From the NCBI GenBank assembly GCA_018384055.1, contig JAHAZL010000100.1:1-33037 (forward strand): a DNA stretch of 33,037 nucleotides, in the 5' to 3' direction. Under the pieces are notes generated by a model that saw only the letters and a list, made by a program, of their open reading frames with translations, was not told the origin of the DNA and did no database searches. The position numbers and the translations under genes are program-made. This DNA comes from Treponema sp. GTDB lineage: Bacteria; Spirochaetota; Spirochaetia; Treponematales; Treponemataceae. How positions within the stretch are numbered: the stretch's first letter is position 1; each line of letters begins with the position of its first letter. Shown piece after piece: positions 16,133-25,627 of the stretch.

Positions 16133-16738
16133 TTACACCTTTTCTTTAAGAACTGCATCAATTTCCTTAAGGGTAAAGCCTTTCTGAACAAGAGATGCCT
16201 TTATCTTGTCAGAATCACTTTTTAGATTTCTGACCTTTCTGTATGCCCTCCTGCAGATTTCCATTTCATCGTGATCGGAAAAGAATTCATCCAGGGCTTT
16301 TTTTGCGGCATTTCTGTCTACGCCACGGCTTGCAAGTTCTGCAGCAAGACGGATTCTTCCTTCAGCATGATCGATGGAACGGGTTCTTAGCCAGGCCCCC
16401 GCAAACCTTTCATCATCCAGGTAACGGACACCTTCAAGGTAATCCAGGGCAGGCTCTATTGCCTTTCTATCAATGTTTTTCTTAATCAGTTTCTGAGTAA
16501 GGGCGGCCCTGCAATGTTCTGCACGGGCAAGATAAGTCATGGCAGCATACTCTGCACTGTAAATGAGGGCTGCATTCAAAATATCGGAAGTTTCTTCATC
16601 ATTGAATTCAGCACCCGCACAGATTCTTTCAGGATCAACAAGGGACAAATATTCTTTGCGCAAAAAAAATGCAGACCCTGCACCAGGCGTAATTTCGCAT
16701 ACACCCTGCAAAGTCTGCACCATCTCTCGAATAAGCAT
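16133..16738 (-). CDS. RecX regulatory protein
   Basis: 201-aa helical protein of the RecX family, which binds RecA filaments and limits their activity. Visible three-helix repeats include ALIYSAEYAAMTYLARAEHCRAALTQKLIKK, then YLDDERFAGAWLRTRSI (the typical D-x-x-FA motif), and GRIRLAAELASRGV. The ending KASLVQKGFTLKEIDAVLKE is characteristic. It lies 24 bases after rpsI with no Shine-Dalgarno sequence, and recA is not in the window. Confidence 0.88.
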   Translation of the reverse strand: MLIREMVQTLQGVCEITPGAGSAFFLRKEYLSLVDPERICAGAEFNDEETSDILNAALIYSAEYAAMTYLARAEHCRAALTQKLIKKNIDRKAIEPALDYLEGVRYLDDERFAGAWLRTRSIDHAEGRIRLAAELASRGVDRNAAKKALDEFFSDHDEMEICRRAYRKVRNLKSDSDKIKASLVQKGFTLKEIDAVLKEKV

Positions 16739-16762
16739 TCGAAACTGTATATAAGTATAAGT

Positions 16763-17155
16763 TTAGCGCTTTGAGAACTGGAATCTGCGGCGAGCACCAC
16801 GCTGACCGTACTTCTTGCGTTCTACCATACGAGAATCGCGAGTAAGGTATCCGTTAGCCTTGAGTGCTGCGTGTGCATTAGGATCAACCTGTGTAAGTGC
16901 ACGAGCAATTCCGTGGAGACAAGCAGCTGCCTGTCCGTTAGTTCCACCACCAAATACATTGATGAGGATGTCAAACTTATTTGCATTTGATGTTACGAGA
17001 AGTGGCTGGCTGAGAAGGCGAACCTGTGATTCAAGGCAGAAATATTCCTTTACATCCTTTCCGTTAACAACAATCTTTCCTGAGCCATCGCGCAAGAAAA
17101 CGCGAGCAACAGCTGTCTTTCTTCTTCCTGTTCCAATTGCAAGATTCTTTACCAT
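16763..17155 (-). CDS. 30S ribosomal protein S9
   Basis: 130 aa, full length. Typical features are TGRRKTAVARVFL near the start, the central GGGTNGQAAACLHGIARAL, and the C-terminal tail ending in QFSKR that reaches the ribosomal P site. It lies 12 bases after rplM, the usual pair. Confidence 0.98.
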   Translation of the reverse strand: MVKNLAIGTGRRKTAVARVFLRDGSGKIVVNGKDVKEYFCLESQVRLLSQPLLVTSNANKFDILINVFGGGTNGQAAACLHGIARALTQVDPNAHAALKANGYLTRDSRMVERKKYGQRGARRRFQFSKR

Positions 17156-17167
17156 GATAGACTCCTA

Positions 17168-17596
17168 TTACACTTCAAGTGGCTGTGGGTTCTGTGCTGC
17201 ATGTGGATGTTCAGCACCTGCGTAAACCTTCAAGTTACCGATGATCTGGCGACCAAGACGATTGTGTGGAAGCATTCCCCAAATTGTTCTCTTGAGAGGG
17301 TCTGTTGGGTGCTTTGCAAGAAGTTCATTGAAAGTGAATGTGCGGAGACCACGAACGAAACCTGTGTGGTGGCGATAGAGCATTCCGTCTGGCTTGTTAC
17401 CAGTTACCTGAATCTTGTCTGCATTGATGATGATAACGAAATCACCACAGATTGAGTTAGGTGTGTAAGATGGCTTGTTCTTTCCACGAAGAACAGAAGC
17501 TGCTACTGCTGCTACACGACCAAGTGTCTTTCCTGCTGCATCGATGACATACCAGTCATTCTTTACTTCAGCATTCTTTGCAAAAATAGTTTTCAT
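17168..17596 (-). CDS. 50S ribosomal protein L13
   Basis: 142 aa, full length. Recognised by the WYVIDAAGKTLGRVA start, GDFVIIINADKIQVTG, the KPDGMLYRHHTGF section and WGMLPHNRLGRQI. GAAGGT precedes the ATG. First gene of rplM-rpsI-recX, with its own strong promoter and structured leader. Confidence 0.98.
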   Translation of the reverse strand: MKTIFAKNAEVKNDWYVIDAAGKTLGRVAAVAASVLRGKNKPSYTPNSICGDFVIIINADKIQVTGNKPDGMLYRHHTGFVRGLRTFTFNELLAKHPTDPLKRTIWGMLPHNRLGRQIIGNLKVYAGAEHPHAAQNPQPLEV

Positions 17597-17653
17597 TTAA
17601 TTTACCTTCAAATAAAAGTTTCGTTCTCCACTCTGCATCTAGCTTTGAACATT

Positions 17654-17672
17654 TGGCAATGAGCGGTTGCCA
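17654..17672 (-). promoter_or_regulatory. Hairpin in the rplM leader
   Basis: In the predicted 90-base leader, TGGCAA and TTGCCA form a 6-bp stem around a 7-base loop. L13 operons of several bacteria are controlled by L13 or by leader RNAs, so this is a candidate autoregulatory site. Only the hairpin itself is seen. Confidence 0.45.
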
Positions 17673-17693
17673 TTATTATTTACGGGGTACGAA

Positions 17694-17723
17694 AATATAC
17701 CACAAAACCGCATTTTGCGTCAA
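17694..17723 (-). promoter_or_regulatory. Promoter of rplM-rpsI-recX
   Basis: On the minus strand TTGACG (17723-17718), an 18-base spacer, then TATATT (17699-17694). It is among the best matches to the sigma-70 consensus in the window. Confidence 0.8.
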
Positions 17724-17756
17724 TTGAATTTAAGGGAATTCAGGTTAAGAAAAGAA

Positions 17757-17987
17757 TTATTTGTTTTCTTCTGCTTTCTTTGCGGCAAGTTCTTCTTTTT
17801 TTGCTTCCTTCTTATCCTTGATGTCTGCAAAACCGATGAAAACGGAAATAAGTCCGCAGAAAGCTGCGAAAGATGGTCCAAACCCCTTGAGAAAGTTGAT
17901 TACATCACCGCTCCAGCCAAGACCGCATGGAAGACAGGCAAAAGCACAGAAACCCATCAGAACTACGCCAACGATAAGAGATACCAT
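17757..17987 (-). CDS. Small two-segment membrane protein, unknown function
   Basis: 76-aa protein with two hydrophobic segments (about 1-20 and 38-56), separated by a short Gly/Pro loop, and a highly charged tail of Lys, Glu and Ala (about 57-76). The first segment contains two cysteines (FACLPC). AGAGGT lies 7 bases before the ATG. I do not recognise a family. It is divergent from dnaE and ends 34 bases before the rplM promoter, with no terminator between, so read-through into rplM is possible. Confidence 0.7.
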   Translation of the reverse strand: MVSLIVGVVLMGFCAFACLPCGLGWSGDVINFLKGFGPSFAAFCGLISVFIGFADIKDKKEAKKEELAAKKAEENK

Positions 17988-18044
17988 ATAAAACCTCTGT
18001 ATAATTATTTTTATTTAAGAATAGCACAATTTTAAAAAACATTC

Positions 18045-18050
18045 TATATT
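18045..18050 (+). promoter_or_regulatory. -10 box of dnaE, predicted leaderless start
   Basis: TATATT lies 6 bases before the dnaE ATG and there is no Shine-Dalgarno sequence. A start 6-7 bases downstream would fall on or beside the ATG. The -35 is weak. Confidence 0.5.
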
Positions 18051-18056
18051 GTAAGC

Positions 18057-21000
18057 ATGGCAGACTATCACGTATTTGACCCGGCTCCAGAGGGAACACC
18101 ACCAAGCAATTTCGTACACCTTCACGTCCATTCGGACTACTCTCTTCTTGATGGATGTTCAAAAATTGACGCCCTTGTAGCAAAGGCAAAATCCATGAAC
18201 ATGAGCGCCCTTGCCCTCACAGACCACGGCAACATGTTCGGCGCACTCAACTTTGAAAAGCTCTGCCACGTCAATGGAATAAATCCGATTGTAGGCGAAG
18301 AATTTTATGTAGCCTACGGAAGCCACAAGGAACAGAACCTTATTCCATACGGAAGAAACGGCAAGCACGGAAAATACTTTCACTTGATTCTTCTTTGCAA
18401 GAACCAGACCGGCTACAAGAATATGAGCTGGCTTTCTTCCATCGCTTTTACGGAAGGAATGTACTTCAAGCCCCGCATCGACTTTGAACTTCTTGAAAAA
18501 TACCATGAAGGCCTCATCTGCTGCTCAGCATGCATTCAGGGGGAAATTCCGCAGCTTTTGATGAACGGCCTTGATGAAGAAGCATACCAGGTTGCAGCAA
18601 AATACCGCGACCTTTTCGGAAAGGACAACTACTACATCGAAATCCAGAATCACGGCCTTGCAGATCAGATCGAAGTTGCACCAAAACTCATAAAGCTTGC
18701 CCGTGATCTTGGAATCGGACTTGTGCTTACAAACGACGTCCACTACACAAACAAGGAAGATGCAGAAGCACAGAACGCCCTTGTTGCCATTGGACACAAA
18801 AAACTACTGAAAGACACGCCTCCAATGGGTGGACCAGAATGGTATCTTAAATCTGAATCAGAAATGAAAAAGGTCCTGGGCGGCATTCAGGGAGTTGATG
18901 AAGGCGTCATAAAGGAAGCCATGGAAAACACCATGAAGATAGCTTCCATGTGTGACCTTACTATCCATCAGTACTCAACTCCAGAACTCAAGGGAACTCT
19001 TCCCCGCTTTGAACTTCCCAAGGAATTCCAAAAGCACGAAGACTACACCCAGAACCAGGACGACTACATGCGCCACATTGTCGAAGAAGGCCTTCGAAAG
19101 CGCTATCCTGAAATCACAAAAGAAATCCGCATGAGGTGTGAATATGAACTTGGCATCATCTTCAGCATGGGATTCTCGGGCTACTTCCTTATTGTTTGGG
19201 AATTCATCAACTGGTCAAAATCTACATACGACAACATACACAACAAGCCAAAGCACTACATTCCTATTGGACCGGGGCGTGGTTCCGGTGCAGGCTCCCT
19301 CGTTGCCTATTCCATGGGTATTACAGACATTGACCCATTCCGATTCAAACTGATTTTCGAGCGATTCCTTAATCCAGAACGCGTTTCCATGCCGGACTTT
19401 GATATCGACATGGACTTCGACTTCAGACAGGAAATCATCCAGCATACCCGCGACCTTTACGGCGACAGTCAGGTAGGGCACATCGTTACCTTCGGTACCC
19501 TCAAGCCTAAAAACGTTATTGCCGATGTCGGACGAATTCTTGACATTCCCCTTTCAGATGTTAACATGCTCAAGAAATGTGTCCCTGACAGTCCTAAGGC
19601 AAAACTAAAGGATTGCTTCAACGAACCTACTGAAAAAATGCCGGACGGCGGGCAGCTCATTCCGTACAAGGACGACCCAAGATTCACAAAACTATTTGAA
19701 CTCGCAAAGAAACTTGAAGGCTGTATCAGAAACACAGGTCTCCATGCATCAGGTATGGTTATCGGTCTTACTGCCCTCCCAGACTGGGCTCCTGTATTTG
19801 CAATTACTGATGCCGACGGAAAAATGAAGACTGCCGTTCAGTACACAATGGACATCATCGAACCTTGCGGCCTCGTTAAATTCGACTACCTTGGCTTGAA
19901 AACCCTTTCTCTCATTCGCTATACGGAAGACATCATCAACAGCCATCTTCCGGAAGGGGCCAAGCCAATCAACACAAGGGAAATTCCTGAAGACGACAAG
20001 GAAACCTTCGATATGTTCTCCCGCGGTGAAACTGTCGCCATCTTCCAGTTTGAATCACCGGGCATGCAGAAATGGATGAAAGCCCTTCAGCCAAACTGCC
20101 TTGATGACCTTGTTGCCATGAACGCCCTTTATCGTCCGGGTCCTATGTCCTACATTCCGAATTTCGTTGAAGGAAAAAAGGACCCGGCAAAAATCAACTA
20201 TCCTGACCCTTGTCTTGAAGGAATCCTTAAGGAAACCTACGGCATCATGGTTTACCAGGAACAGGTTATGCAGGTTTCCCAGAAAATTGCAGGATTCTCC
20301 CTTGGCGGTGCCGACATGCTCCGTCGTGCCATGGGTAAAAAGAAGCCTGAAGTTCTTATGGGCAAGAAAAAGGAATTCGTAGAAGGTGCCCTCAAGGAAG
20401 GATTCACCACAAAACATGCAGAAGACATTTTTGAAATCATGATTCCGTTTGCAGGATACGGTTTCAACAAATCCCATGCAGCCGCCTACACTGTCCTTGC
20501 TTACCGAACGGGCTGGCTCAAATGCCACTACCCTGCAGAATTCATGGCTGCCAACCTTACAAATGAAATCACAACAACAGACGGACTTCCTTTTTATATA
20601 GAAGAAGCTCGCAAAATGGGTGTTGCCGTAGATGCCCCTGATGTAAACCGTTCCGACATAAACTTCGATGTTGTTGAAGGAAGAATAGTATTCGGCCTCC
20701 GTGGAATCAAGGGTATGGGAACAGGGGCCGCAGCCGCCATCGTAAAGGAAAGAAAAGACAACGGACCTTTCACATCTTTCATGAACTTTCTTGAACGCTG
20801 CCTCAAACTCCGCGATTCAGGAACTGATGAAGAAACGGGAGAAAAGAGAGCTCCAAAACAGCTGGTTAACAAGAAGGCAATAGAAGTCCTCATACAGACA
20901 GGGGGATTCGATCATCTTGATCAGAATCGTGCAACCCTCCTCAAGAACTACGAAGCCGCCATTGCCTACGAAGAAAAAATTCTTGCCGAAGCTTCTTATG

Positions 21001-21794
21001 GCCAGGTAAGTCTTTTTGCAGACACCGGCATAAAGGAATTTGCAGACTTCAAGTTTGAACAGGTTGAAGAAATGCCTAAGATGGCATTGCTCAACATGGA
21101 AAAGGAACTTATCGGCTGCTTTGTTTCAGGACATCCTCTTGATGACTGGAGAAACGTCATAGAAAAATGTTCTTCAATAAACAGCCAGAACATCATGCGC
21201 TACGGGAAAATTGCCCTTGCAGAAAAGGCAGCACAGGCAGAAAATGGGGAACGCAGAAGGTCCAAAAACAACGGTACAACTTACATTGCAATCGGAATGA
21301 TTAATGGAATCAGAACCATCATGACAAAGAAAGGCGAACCTATGGCCTTTGCAAAACTTGACGACATGAACGGTTCCATTGATGTTACCTTCTTCCCAAA
21401 AACCTGGGCGCAACTAAAGGATACAATCCAGAATGAAACTGTCTATGCTTTCCGCGGATCCGTAGATATGGGTACTCCGGAAATGCCAAGAGAAACGCCT
21501 AGTCTTGTCGTCAACTCTATTGAAGACATCAACAGCCTTCAGCAACGCTCCATCTCTGAAGTACACATTCAGCTGGAACCTGGTTTTGACAAGGTAAAGG
21601 AAATCTCTCAGCTGAAGGACATAATTTTTGGTGAACAGGGAATGGGCAACTGCATTGTCTTCTTTCATCTGGACAACATCAACGGAAGAAACTATATAGT
21701 TAAGGCCAACGGGCAACTAAACGTTTCTCACAGCGAGGATTTCCTGTCCCAACTCAAAGACCTTCCAAATGTAGTGGAAGTATGGACAAATTGA
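18057..21794 (+). CDS. DNA polymerase III alpha subunit
   Basis: 1245-aa replicative polymerase of the DnaE type. The N-terminal PHP domain begins HLHVHSDYSLLDG and keeps DHGNMFGA, so its metal ligands look intact. The catalytic palm shows GPGRGSGAGSL and PDFDIDMDFD (about 450). GLHASGMVIG, QFESPGMQKWM and GYGFNKSHAAAY follow. A helix-hairpin-helix region and an OB fold (about 1070-1160, with GEPMAFAKLDDMNGSIDVTFF) precede the C-terminus. Slightly longer than E. coli DnaE. No proofreading exonuclease domain is fused. First gene of the dnaE side; the YggT gene has its own promoter. Confidence 0.98.
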   Translation: MADYHVFDPAPEGTPPSNFVHLHVHSDYSLLDGCSKIDALVAKAKSMNMSALALTDHGNMFGALNFEKLCHVNGINPIVGEEFYVAYGSHKEQNLIPYGRNGKHGKYFHLILLCKNQTGYKNMSWLSSIAFTEGMYFKPRIDFELLEKYHEGLICCSACIQGEIPQLLMNGLDEEAYQVAAKYRDLFGKDNYYIEIQNHGLADQIEVAPKLIKLARDLGIGLVLTNDVHYTNKEDAEAQNALVAIGHKKLLKDTPPMGGPEWYLKSESEMKKVLGGIQGVDEGVIKEAMENTMKIASMCDLTIHQYSTPELKGTLPRFELPKEFQKHEDYTQNQDDYMRHIVEEGLRKRYPEITKEIRMRCEYELGIIFSMGFSGYFLIVWEFINWSKSTYDNIHNKPKHYIPIGPGRGSGAGSLVAYSMGITDIDPFRFKLIFERFLNPERVSMPDFDIDMDFDFRQEIIQHTRDLYGDSQVGHIVTFGTLKPKNVIADVGRILDIPLSDVNMLKKCVPDSPKAKLKDCFNEPTEKMPDGGQLIPYKDDPRFTKLFELAKKLEGCIRNTGLHASGMVIGLTALPDWAPVFAITDADGKMKTAVQYTMDIIEPCGLVKFDYLGLKTLSLIRYTEDIINSHLPEGAKPINTREIPEDDKETFDMFSRGETVAIFQFESPGMQKWMKALQPNCLDDLVAMNALYRPGPMSYIPNFVEGKKDPAKINYPDPCLEGILKETYGIMVYQEQVMQVSQKIAGFSLGGADMLRRAMGKKKPEVLMGKKKEFVEGALKEGFTTKHAEDIFEIMIPFAGYGFNKSHAAAYTVLAYRTGWLKCHYPAEFMAANLTNEITTTDGLPFYIEEARKMGVAVDAPDVNRSDINFDVVEGRIVFGLRGIKGMGTGAAAAIVKERKDNGPFTSFMNFLERCLKLRDSGTDEETGEKRAPKQLVNKKAIEVLIQTGGFDHLDQNRATLLKNYEAAIAYEEKILAEASYGQVSLFADTGIKEFADFKFEQVEEMPKMALLNMEKELIGCFVSGHPLDDWRNVIEKCSSINSQNIMRYGKIALAEKAAQAENGERRRSKNNGTTYIAIGMINGIRTIMTKKGEPMAFAKLDDMNGSIDVTFFPKTWAQLKDTIQNETVYAFRGSVDMGTPEMPRETPSLVVNSIEDINSLQQRSISEVHIQLEPGFDKVKEISQLKDIIFGEQGMGNCIVFFHLDNINGRNYIVKANGQLNVSHSEDFLSQLKDLPNVVEVWTN

Positions 21795-21839
21795 CAAACA
21801 AGTAAAGCCAAAGTCCAATCATAGGGAATAATTCTAAAC

Positions 21840-21868
21840 TTGTTTTATGGAAACATTTTGAGTATATT
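21840..21868 (+). promoter_or_regulatory. Promoter of the YggT gene and recG, leaderless type
   Basis: TTGTTT (21840-21845), a 17-base spacer and TATATT (21863-21868) are followed by only 6 bases before the ATG. No Shine-Dalgarno sequence is present. Confidence 0.65.
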
Positions 21869-21874
21869 TAAATT

Positions 21875-22471
21875 ATGAACGTAATTTTCGGAATCATAGC
21901 TACAGTTTTGACAATCTATTCTTTACTCTGTTTTTTCAGGATTATCCTTACATGGATTCCCGAAATGTCCTATTCAAAAGCAGCACAATTTCTTGCAGGA
22001 ATTTGCGATCCCTACATGAATATATTCAGGGGCATCAAATGGCTCAGAATGGGAAGCTTTGATTTTTCACCGGCCCTTGGACTTTGTCTTCTTGGAGCCT
22101 TTTCATCGCTGTTCAAAATGCTTTCCAACGGAGGAATGATTTCCATTGGAATGATTATTGCTATGGGAATTCAGATAATTTCATCAATAATATCCTCTCT
22201 TCTTACATTCATCATAATTGTATTTGCTGTCAGACTCCTCGTAATCCTAATGAACAGGAATAACTACAATCCGAGCAACTTCATGCTCAATCAGCTTGAC
22301 TCATCTATTTCTCCCCTTGTATACAGAATTGCAAAAACATTCACGGCAGGTAGAAACCTTACATACAAGACAGCCCTCATCATTTCCATTGTTTCACTTG
22401 TTGCGGCTAACATTATTTTCACCTTCATAAGCAACATATTAATCAACATAGTGGCAAACCTTCCTGTATAA
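21875..22471 (+). CDS. YggT-family membrane protein
   Basis: 198-aa protein with two YGGT repeats, each with paired membrane segments: IYSLLCFFRIILTWIPEM near the start and VFAVRLLVILM with SPLVYRIAKTF in the second half. The Arg between the segments and the D-P-Y-M motif after the first repeat are typical. YggT proteins are linked to osmotic tolerance and cell division in other bacteria, but the role is unsettled. It is followed by recG after three bases, so the two are probably cotranscribed. Confidence 0.85.
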   Translation: MNVIFGIIATVLTIYSLLCFFRIILTWIPEMSYSKAAQFLAGICDPYMNIFRGIKWLRMGSFDFSPALGLCLLGAFSSLFKMLSNGGMISIGMIIAMGIQIISSIISSLLTFIIIVFAVRLLVILMNRNNYNPSNFMLNQLDSSISPLVYRIAKTFTAGRNLTYKTALIISIVSLVAANIIFTFISNILINIVANLPV

Positions 22472-22474
22472 GCT

Positions 22475-24643
22475 ATGTTTTTAAACGAACTTAAAGTTAC
22501 TGTAGAATCCCTTGCTGGAGTTGGACCTGCAACAGCAAAGCAGTTTGCAAAACTGAACATATTTACTGTTGCAGACTTACTTTCAGTTTATCCACGTGAT
22601 TACGACGACAGAACAAAAAAAATTACCCTTGCCGAATTCTCACAGCATCCAAAAGTTCATACCATCTGCAAAGTTGTTGCCCACAGCTGGTTTGGCTATG
22701 GGAAAATGAAAACCCTTAAAATTGAAATTACGGACGGAACTGCAAACGCATTCCTCATAGCATTCAACAGAAGTTTTCTTGAAAAATCACTTCCCGTCGG
22801 AAGCATTATTTCCGTAACCGGAAGATTTGAAATCAAATACAACGAAATACAATCAACTGCTTTTGAAGCTTCGAGACTTGCCTATGACGGAACCCTTGCC
22901 GATTATATTTCTGCACCAGTCCCAGACAGTGCATTATATCCTGTTTACCCACTGACTGAAGGATTGAGTCAGAAGAACTATAGAAAAACCCTAGGGGCAG
23001 CCCTCAAAGCTTATGGAAAAACAATTTCCGACGAACTTCCCCAGGAAATAATACAGGAAAGAAAACTCCTTCCTAAGCAGCAGGCTTTGCTTCAGATTCA
23101 CATGCCCAAGAATCTTGAAGAGGTGGAAGAAGCCAGGCGCACCCTCATCTACGAAGAACTATATCAATTTGAATACAAGATGGCTCTAAGAGCCTTAAGG
23201 CATCGCGGTACATTGCCATCGGACAAAGAAGTAAAGGAATCAAGGGAAGTTACAAAAGAAGAATTCCACGACTCCCTTTCACCAAGACAAAAACAACTTG
23301 CCTCAAGACTTACTTTTGAACTTACACCTGACCAGATGAAAGCAATAATGGACATTAATGCCGACATAGATAGAAGCCAGGTTGAATTCAATGCAATGAT
23401 GAACAGGGAATTTGGAACAGCCAGCGAAAACGAAAGGCCACCTTTCAACATGCAGCGTCTTTTGCAGGGCGATGTTGGCTCCGGGAAAACCCTCGTATCT
23501 TTTTTTGCCTGCCTCAGAACCATTGATTACGGCGGACAGTGTGCGCTTCTTGCTCCAACTGAACTTCTCGCAAGGCAGCATGCAGAAAACGCTGCAAAAC
23601 TTCTGGAACCTGTAAATGTAAAGGCAGCCTTCCTTACAGGAAACCTAAAAAGTGCCGGAAGAGAAAATCTTGTAAATGCATTGCGTGACGGAAACATCGA
23701 CCTTGTAATCGGAACACATGCCCTCTTTAGCCGCAATGTATCTTATAAAAAACTTCAGCTTGCCATCATTGATGAACAGCACAGGTTTGGCGTTGCACAG
23801 AGGGAAAGCATAATAGACAAGGGACGCGTTTCTTTTGGAGCAACGGCACATACACCGGATGTCCTAATGATGAGTGCCACCCCAATACCGCAGACCCTTG
23901 CATTGACTGCATTTGGAGATCTTGATGTAAGCCTCATCAAGACAATGCCTAAGGGAAGGAAACCTGTAAAGACACTCCTGACAGTAATGGGAAACGAAAG
24001 AAATGTTTACGAAGCCGTAAGGAAGGAATTGAATGCAGGTCATCAGGCCTACTTTGTTTATCCAAGAATCGGTGAAGAAACTGAAGATTCCGACAACGAC
24101 AAATCCCTTAAAGCAGCAGAGGAAATGTACGATTTTCTTTCAAATCAAGTTTACCCTGGGATTACCTGTGCCCTTATTCACGGAAAAGTTACGGAAGAAG
24201 AACAGAAAAAAATTCTTGAAGACTTCAGCAAAGGAAAAACAAAAGTACTCATTGCAACAACTGTAGTTGAAGTCGGAGTTGATGTTGGAAACGCAACCTG
24301 CATAGTAGTAGAACACGCAGACCATTTTGGACTAGCAGAACTTCACCAGCTTAGGGGGCGTGTTGGTCGTTCAGACTTGCAATCCTATTGTTTCCTTATT
24401 TACGGTAAAAACATTACGGAAGAAGGAAAGGCAAGGCTTAAGGCACTTCATGAAAGTACAGATGGATTTTACATTGCGGAACAGGATTTAAAATTAAGAG
24501 GTCCTGGAGAAATATCCGGAACCTCTCAGTCTGGTTATCTTACCCTTGCCATTGCAGATCTTGCACGGGACAAGGAAATACTAAAAATTGCCCGGTATGA
24601 TGCCTTTAAGCAACTACATAGTCATGAAGAGACTTGTTCTTAG
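22475..24643 (+). CDS. ATP-dependent DNA helicase RecG
   Basis: 722-aa fork-reversal helicase. The N-terminal wedge/OB domain contains LAGVGPATAKQFAKLNIFTV and YPRDYDDRT. Helicase motifs are I (QGDVGSGKT, about 330), II (IIDEQHRFG, DEQH box), III (MSATPIPQT) and VI (HQLRGRVGRS), with GPGEISGTSQSG near the end. Length is close to the E. coli enzyme. It starts 3 bases after the YggT gene without a clear Shine-Dalgarno sequence, and its last 38 bases overlap the convergent sigma-factor gene. Confidence 0.97.
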   Translation: MFLNELKVTVESLAGVGPATAKQFAKLNIFTVADLLSVYPRDYDDRTKKITLAEFSQHPKVHTICKVVAHSWFGYGKMKTLKIEITDGTANAFLIAFNRSFLEKSLPVGSIISVTGRFEIKYNEIQSTAFEASRLAYDGTLADYISAPVPDSALYPVYPLTEGLSQKNYRKTLGAALKAYGKTISDELPQEIIQERKLLPKQQALLQIHMPKNLEEVEEARRTLIYEELYQFEYKMALRALRHRGTLPSDKEVKESREVTKEEFHDSLSPRQKQLASRLTFELTPDQMKAIMDINADIDRSQVEFNAMMNREFGTASENERPPFNMQRLLQGDVGSGKTLVSFFACLRTIDYGGQCALLAPTELLARQHAENAAKLLEPVNVKAAFLTGNLKSAGRENLVNALRDGNIDLVIGTHALFSRNVSYKKLQLAIIDEQHRFGVAQRESIIDKGRVSFGATAHTPDVLMMSATPIPQTLALTAFGDLDVSLIKTMPKGRKPVKTLLTVMGNERNVYEAVRKELNAGHQAYFVYPRIGEETEDSDNDKSLKAAEEMYDFLSNQVYPGITCALIHGKVTEEEQKKILEDFSKGKTKVLIATTVVEVGVDVGNATCIVVEHADHFGLAELHQLRGRVGRSDLQSYCFLIYGKNITEEGKARLKALHESTDGFYIAEQDLKLRGPGEISGTSQSGYLTLAIADLARDKEILKIARYDAFKQLHSHEETCS

Positions 24644-25460
24644 CGGCATAATCTCTAAGGGTTTCAACAGCTTTCTTTTCAATCTGACGGACTCTTTCAC
24701 GGGAGAGATTCATCTTTTCACCGACTTCCTTGAGGGTTCTTTCGCCATAACCGTTGAGTCCATATCGCATGACAAGAACTGCAGCTGATTTTCTGTCCAT
24801 TGTATCAAGGGCAGCATTTATGTCATCCTTCATTGCCTGGTCAATTGCACTGTCTTCAGGGGTCATGAATTCTGATTCAATTGTATCAAGGAGAGTTGTT
24901 TCAGAATCTTCAGCCAATGTCTTATCCAGTCTTTTCATATCCCTTGAAATTTCAAGCATTTCACGAACATGATACTGTGTCATTCCAAGCATTGAAGCAA
25001 CTTCATCAAGTTCTTCAGCTTCAGATTTATTGCCCAAAGCATTTATTTCATTCTTTGCCTTCTTAATCTGGCGAAGTTCCTGTTCCTTATTTACAGGGAG
25101 ACGAATTGTACGGCCAGTATCAAGGATTGCTTTCAGGATACTCTGGCGGATCCACCATACTGCATAGGAAATGAAGTGATAGCCTTTTGCCACATCAAAG
25201 TGTTCAAGAGCCTTCATGAGTCCAAGATAACCTTCGCTGATAAGATCTTCAAAATCCAATCCACGGTTACGGTACTGGGCAGCAACCTTGATGACAAACC
25301 TCATGTTGGAAGTAAGGATCAGGTCACGGGCTTTCTTGTCTCCATTAAGGGCTTTTTCAGCAGCCTCTGTTTCCTGCTCCGGAGTCAAAAGAGGATACTT
25401 CTTAACTTCGTTAAGGTGCATCTTTACAACATCATCATAACAAACAGAACTCTTTTTCAT
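24606..25460 (-). CDS. RpoD/RpoS-like sigma-70 family sigma factor
   Basis: 284-aa sigma factor with region 1.2 (KYPLLTPEQETEAAEKALNGD), region 2 (DFEDLISEGYLGLMKALEHFD, then YAVWWIRQSILKAI), region 3 and region 4 (TLKEVGEKMNLSRERVRQIEKKA). It lacks the long N-terminal 1.1 region and the non-conserved insert of a primary RpoD, so it is group-2-like or a short primary form. The ATG at 25460 is set by AGGAGGAAGAAA directly before it; upstream in-frame codons are non-coding. groES lies immediately upstream behind terminators. From memory, T. pallidum has a similar groES/sigma-43 neighbourhood. Confidence 0.9.
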   Translation of the reverse strand: MKKSSVCYDDVVKMHLNEVKKYPLLTPEQETEAAEKALNGDKKARDLILTSNMRFVIKVAAQYRNRGLDFEDLISEGYLGLMKALEHFDVAKGYHFISYAVWWIRQSILKAILDTGRTIRLPVNKEQELRQIKKAKNEINALGNKSEAEELDEVASMLGMTQYHVREMLEISRDMKRLDKTLAEDSETTLLDTIESEFMTPEDSAIDQAMKDDINAALDTMDRKSAAVLVMRYGLNGYGERTLKEVGEKMNLSRERVRQIEKKAVETLRDYAAKNKSLHDYVVA

Positions 25461-25504
25461 TTTCTTCCTCCTGGCTATCTGCCAATAGTTGCTACATAAT
25501 TTAT

Positions 25505-25521
25505 AGCATATACTATGCCAA
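25505..25521 (-). promoter_or_regulatory. Promoter region of the sigma-factor gene
   Basis: On the minus strand the sequence TTGGCATAGTATATGCT is followed by an extended -10 candidate, TGCTATAAA, about 45 bases before the ATG. It also contains an inverted repeat GCATA/TATGC and a GG-N10-GC spacing. I take sigma-70 extended -10 use as more likely than sigma-54. Confidence 0.35.
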
Positions 25522-25627
25522 GAAACTGAAAATAAGCAATTATTCCAAAAAAAAATGATGTTTGACCATAAATTCATGCAGATTGCCCATATAATGTAGA
25601 TGATGAGGCCTCAGCACCAGAAAAACA

